Assembly: GCA_041671545.1 (NCBI GenBank)
Contig: JBAZBI010000006.1
Location: 136,931-200,930, forward strand
DNA length: 64,000 nt
Direction: 5' to 3'
Source of the DNA: UBA1563 sp041671545
GTDB lineage: Bacteria > Bacteroidota > Ignavibacteria > Ignavibacteriales > Ignavibacteriaceae
Shown here: one piece after another, positions 61,405 to 64,000 of the stretch
How positions within the stretch are numbered: the stretch's first letter is position 1
How the letters are laid out: each line of letters starts with the position of its first letter
Program-made: the position numbers and the translations under genes
Notes under the pieces: generated by a model
Seen by the model: only the letters and a program-made list of their open reading frames with translations
Database searches by the model: none
Told to the model about the DNA's origin: nothing

Positions 61405-62280
61405 ATGAAAACAAAATTATTATTAATTGTGTTTTTTGCAGTTCTTGGTTCAACATTACTTTTAGCTCAAAATTACTTTCCATTGGCTGTTGGCAATAAA
61501 TGGCAATTTAAGGTTACCGACTGGGATCCTTCGGTTCCTTATACAAAAATTGACACAACCATTGTTGAAGTAATAAAAGATACTTTAGCGCCAAACAATG
61601 TTACATATTTTTTACTTAACAGCTATTTCCCCTTAGGTGAGCTGGTAAGAAGTGATTCTCTTGGAATTTATTATTATGATGCTTTGGATTCGACAGATTG
61701 TTTGGTATATAATTACAGTGCGGAGTTATATGAAGGATATAAAACCGGTTTTCAATCCGGAGGTGATTCTGCAATAGTGACCCTGGGTCAAATTGACTCA
61801 TCGAACATATTTATGGGAAAAATTAAAACTCTTTCATTTTCTTATAATTGGATGATTGGACACAGCATTACTTTTGGAGAAAACACCGGACCAATAATTT
61901 ATCACACAGCAGGAGATGGTGTATCATCTCGAACCGATTGTGAACTAATAGGGTATAAAATTGATGGTCAAATTGTTGGAAGTTTAACTGATGTGAAAAA
62001 CGAAAGTACTACGTTGGATAATTATTGGCTCGGTCAAAATTATCCCAACCCGTTTAATCCGACTACAACTCTTTCTTTTTCTCTTCCGGAAGGACAAATT
62101 GTTGAGCTTACTCTCTATAATATTCTTGGCAGAAAAATGGTAATGTTATTAAATGAGTATAAGCAAGCAGGTAAGCATACGCTGGAATTTATTAGCACTG
62201 GTCTTCCAAGCGGAGTTTATTTTTACCAATTAAAAGCCGGACAATTTACGCAAACAAAAAGATTGGTAATCCTTAAATAA
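61405..62280 (+). CDS. Secreted protein with type IX sorting domain
   Basis: 291 residues: a signal peptide (KTKLLLIVFFAVLGSTLLLAQ), a beta-rich domain of about 175 residues (NYFPLAVGNKWQFKV is a recurrent opening in such proteins), and a C-terminal T9SS type A sorting domain (NYPNPFNPTTTLSFSLPEGQ, LPSGVYFYQLKAGQFTQTKRLVILK). It should be released or attached at the surface by the Por system. GGATGGTGATAAA lies before ATG. The domain's function is unknown. Confidence 0.85.
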   Translation: MKTKLLLIVFFAVLGSTLLLAQNYFPLAVGNKWQFKVTDWDPSVPYTKIDTTIVEVIKDTLAPNNVTYFLLNSYFPLGELVRSDSLGIYYYDALDSTDCLVYNYSAELYEGYKTGFQSGGDSAIVTLGQIDSSNIFMGKIKTLSFSYNWMIGHSITFGENTGPIIYHTAGDGVSSRTDCELIGYKIDGQIVGSLTDVKNESTTLDNYWLGQNYPNPFNPTTTLSFSLPEGQIVELTLYNILGRKMVMLLNEYKQAGKHTLEFISTGLPSGVYFYQLKAGQFTQTKRLVILK

Positions 62281-62397
62281 AGAAATAGTGAACCTCATAG
62301 AGTCTGTCTGGCACAGACGGGGATCAATAAGAATTGAATGAGTGTGGAAAATATTTATGGATGATGGTCACCCGACAAATTAACAAGGAGTTATTTT

Positions 62398-63054
62398 ATG
62401 AAAAATTCACTTTACTATTTATTTGTAATTAGTTGTTTTCTTTCCGGCGTACTAACCGCGCAAGAGAATACGACTTCCATGAACTTTAGTATATATGGCG
62501 GTGTTGCGTTACCACAAGGGGATTTTAGCGGAACTGCAGGAGATAAAGCAGGCTTAGCAAAGACGGGCTTTTGCGCTATGGTAGAAGGAACAAATAAAAT
62601 TACTGAAACGATTAACTGGGTATCTTAAGTTTCTGTAGTGGTTAATAGTGTGGATGAAACTGCGATTGAAAACCAGCTGAGCGGATTCACAGTTAGCAGT
62701 GGTAGTTATTTAACAACCTGGACAATGACCGGAGTAGGTATCGAGACGGTGGCTTCACCAACAGTTAAGATTTATGGTTTGGCTCAAATCGGTCTGTTAC
62801 TTTCAAGTGTACCTGATTTGACTATATCGTCTTCTTATGGAACATCAGTAACGCAAACTACTAAAATGGGAACCGCTCTCGCTTATGGTTTTGGCGCCGG
62901 AGTACTCATTAACAGATTTAATATTGGTCTTAGATATTACACCGGTGAGCCGGAATATGAACATTCAGTAAGCTTTAACGGTGGGAATAGCACTACCGCA
63001 AAGGAAAAATCACCTACAACGGTTCTAGAGGTAATGATAGGATTCAGTTTATAA
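62398..63054 (+). pseudogene. Outer-membrane beta-barrel gene interrupted by one in-frame stop
   Basis: ATG 62398 (AAGGAG nearby) starts a signal peptide (NSLYYLFVISCFLSGVLTAQ) and a barrel-like protein. TAA at 62626-62628 breaks it, but the same frame continues from GTT 62629 through beta-strand sequence (TMTGVGIETVASPTVKIYGLAQIGLLL; FGAGVLINRFNIGLRYYTGEPEY) to a stop at 63054. Without the stop it would be about 217 residues ending in FSL, a normal small barrel. Sequencing error or a recent nonsense mutation are both possible. Confidence 0.75.
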
Positions 63055-63454
63055 AGATTGGATGTAGAACTGATAACTATGAGGGTGATGGACTTGACTT
63101 GATGGCGGCTCATCTTCATGGTTTATTTTGAGAGAATTTATAAATCCTCTACGAGGATTAAGATATTTTTTGGGGGACCTTTTACAATAATATGACCTCT
63201 ACGAGGTCAGAATGGAAAACATCGTAGATGTTTAATAATTGTAAAAAAATGTTCTCCTAAAAAAAATGATCCTCATAGAGGATCAATAAAAAGCAGAATG
63301 AGATTGATTTACAAAATAATTAATACATTGTGTTGGTTTTAACAATACACGGCGTTAGGTAAAGTAATAGCTCCAAACCTTCGAGGTCCGTGCCCCAAAT
63401 GGATAAGACAGAGAAGGTTAGGGTAGGCAGTAATTAAATAATTAAAAAGGTAGT
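63055..63454. other. Non-coding region with composite repeat copy 4
   Basis: It holds a hairpin-like repeat (63084-63118) shared with 55139-55174, then palindromes at 63143-63159, 63194-63208, 63218-63232 and 63268-63284 (gaps 34, 9, 35), the tail ending in CACGGCGTTAGGTAAAGT, and a decayed AACCTTCGAGGTC hairpin at 63377-63420. No gene is seen. Confidence 0.75.
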
Positions 63455-63913
63455 ATGGAACAAAAAAGTATATATGAATATCATTGTACAGAATGCAACT
63501 CAATTGTTTCTGAATCGGATAAAGTATGTCCTACGTGTGGGACGGATTTAATGGAAATTGTTATAGAAAATAAGAGGCCAGGTATTATTGATAAAATACT
63601 TTTATGGATAAATAAATTTAGTAACTATCATAGAATAAGCTATTATCTATTTCTTGCCCCATTTCTTATGTTAATAACAACCATTATAGGTGCAATAATA
63701 TTATTTTTTTATTATGAACTTATAAAAGATGCAAGTAGTAAGCTCGGAGTTAACTACTTGTTTAATTATTTCGCATACTTATTTGTTGCAATACAATATG
63801 CTCTCCCTGTCTTTGTTTTTGTTCATTTATATTTAAAAATAGAATTTAAATTCAAAATAGTTATTACAGTCTCGGTTTTAGTCATTATAGTATACCCCGA
63901 AAACTGGAGTTAA
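63455..63913 (+). CDS. Zinc-ribbon membrane protein, unknown
   Basis: 152 residues. An N-terminal zinc ribbon (YHCTECNSIV and KVCPTCGTDL, CxxC-x13-CxxC type) is followed by three hydrophobic segments (LFLAPFLMLITTIIGAIILF; YLFVAIQYALPVFVFVHLYL; IVITVSVLVIIVYP). AAAAGGTAGT precedes ATG. It resembles other bacterial zinc-ribbon-plus-membrane proteins of unknown role. The neighbouring transposon end suggests a mobile region. Confidence 0.68.
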   Translation: MEQKSIYEYHCTECNSIVSESDKVCPTCGTDLMEIVIENKRPGIIDKILLWINKFSNYHRISYYLFLAPFLMLITTIIGAIILFFYYELIKDASSKLGVNYLFNYFAYLFVAIQYALPVFVFVHLYLKIEFKFKIVITVSVLVIIVYPENWS

Positions 63914-63930
63914 AAATGAGTTAATTTAAG

Positions 63931-64000
63931 GTGGCAAAAAAGCAAGAAAAAGCAAGGAGCCACAACATGACCAGAATGAGAAAAACATTCAGTAATGAGT
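63931..64000 (+). mobile_element. Left end of an insertion sequence (IS3-like), cut by window edge
   Basis: Starts near GTGGCAAAAAAGCAAG; GTGGC (63931-63935) and GCCAC (63959-63963) are complementary. It is followed at once by the transposase start. The right end is outside the window, so the borders and target duplication cannot be checked. Confidence 0.45.
63967..64000 (+). CDS. Transposase OrfA-like, N-terminal fragment
   Basis: ATG 63967, with AAGGAG upstream, begins MTRMRKTFSNE, which looks like the start of IS3-family OrfA (helix-turn-helix) proteins of the pattern M-x-R-K-x-F-S-x-E-F-K. Only eleven residues are visible, so the call rests on that pattern and on position. Confidence 0.45.
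   Translation, partial: MTRMRKTFSNE

Overview
The window looks like chromosomal DNA of an Ignavibacteria-type bacterium (Bacteroidetes/Chlorobi/Ignavibacteria assemblage). The evidence is internal: two proteins end in a type IX secretion (Por) sorting domain with the NPFNP signature, the respiratory chain is an alternative complex III followed by an A2-type haem-copper oxidase, and the DNA is AT-rich with strong GGAGG-type ribosome sites in tight operons. Species cannot be named from sequence alone.

Layout. 0-5 kb: two tandem TolB-like propeller proteins (the first cut by the window edge) and a secreted thermolysin/fungalysin-type protease. 3.7-6.6 kb: sucC and a P5C-dehydrogenase-type aldehyde dehydrogenase on the minus strand. 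6.8-24.5 kb: dense housekeeping operons on the plus strand, namely a hybrid histidine kinase, der, a CoA-disulfide-reductase-like flavoprotein, upp, a TPR protein, a Rel/SpoT alarmone enzyme, ruvX, two bacterial-microcompartment (BMC) shell proteins with no enzyme partner nearby, a YbbR-like protein, tmk, a CtpA-type protease, and glcD/glcF. 24.6-39.9 kb: one respiratory super-operon. It holds alternative complex III (ActA, a 59-residue protein, ActB, ActC, an ActD-ActE fusion, ActF), a cytochrome c, Sco, oxidase subunits I, III, IV and II, haem O synthase, and a membrane protein with a C-terminal cytochrome c. Electrons would pass from quinol through complex III and cytochrome c domains to the oxidase.

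40-64 kb is accessory: a DUF2283 pair, an orphan PD-(D/E)XK nuclease, unknown proteins, a caspase-like protease, small membrane and outer-membrane proteins, and the start of an insertion sequence at the right edge. A short conserved stretch (45-52.8 kb: TPR proteins, prmA, agcS, a ZIP transporter, two tRNA-Ser genes, btpA) interrupts it.

The most unusual content is non-coding. (1) Short perfect palindromes occur singly and in arrays. Arrays with unrelated palindrome sequences share one geometry: palindrome, about 34 bases, palindrome, about 8 bases, palindrome, about 34 bases, palindrome. A conserved TTACAA/TTGTAA pair brackets the two middle ones. One version recurs at about 58.4, 60.8, 61.1 and 63.2 kb between small genes. 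(2) Palindromic micro-insertions sit inside older sequences: 20 bases breaking a four-helix-bundle gene between coxB and ctaB, 30 bases in the D-loop of a partial tRNA-Ser copy, and 18 bases in the loop of another palindrome. (3) The four-helix-bundle gene is flanked by inverted repeats; an empty 60-base version of those repeats lies between sucC and the aldehyde dehydrogenase. (4) Two degenerate arrays of 21-base period (44.3-44.6 and 53.3-53.66 kb) each lie upstream of a gene for a roughly 235-residue helical protein with a proline-rich tail, with the same intermediate motifs in the same orientation.
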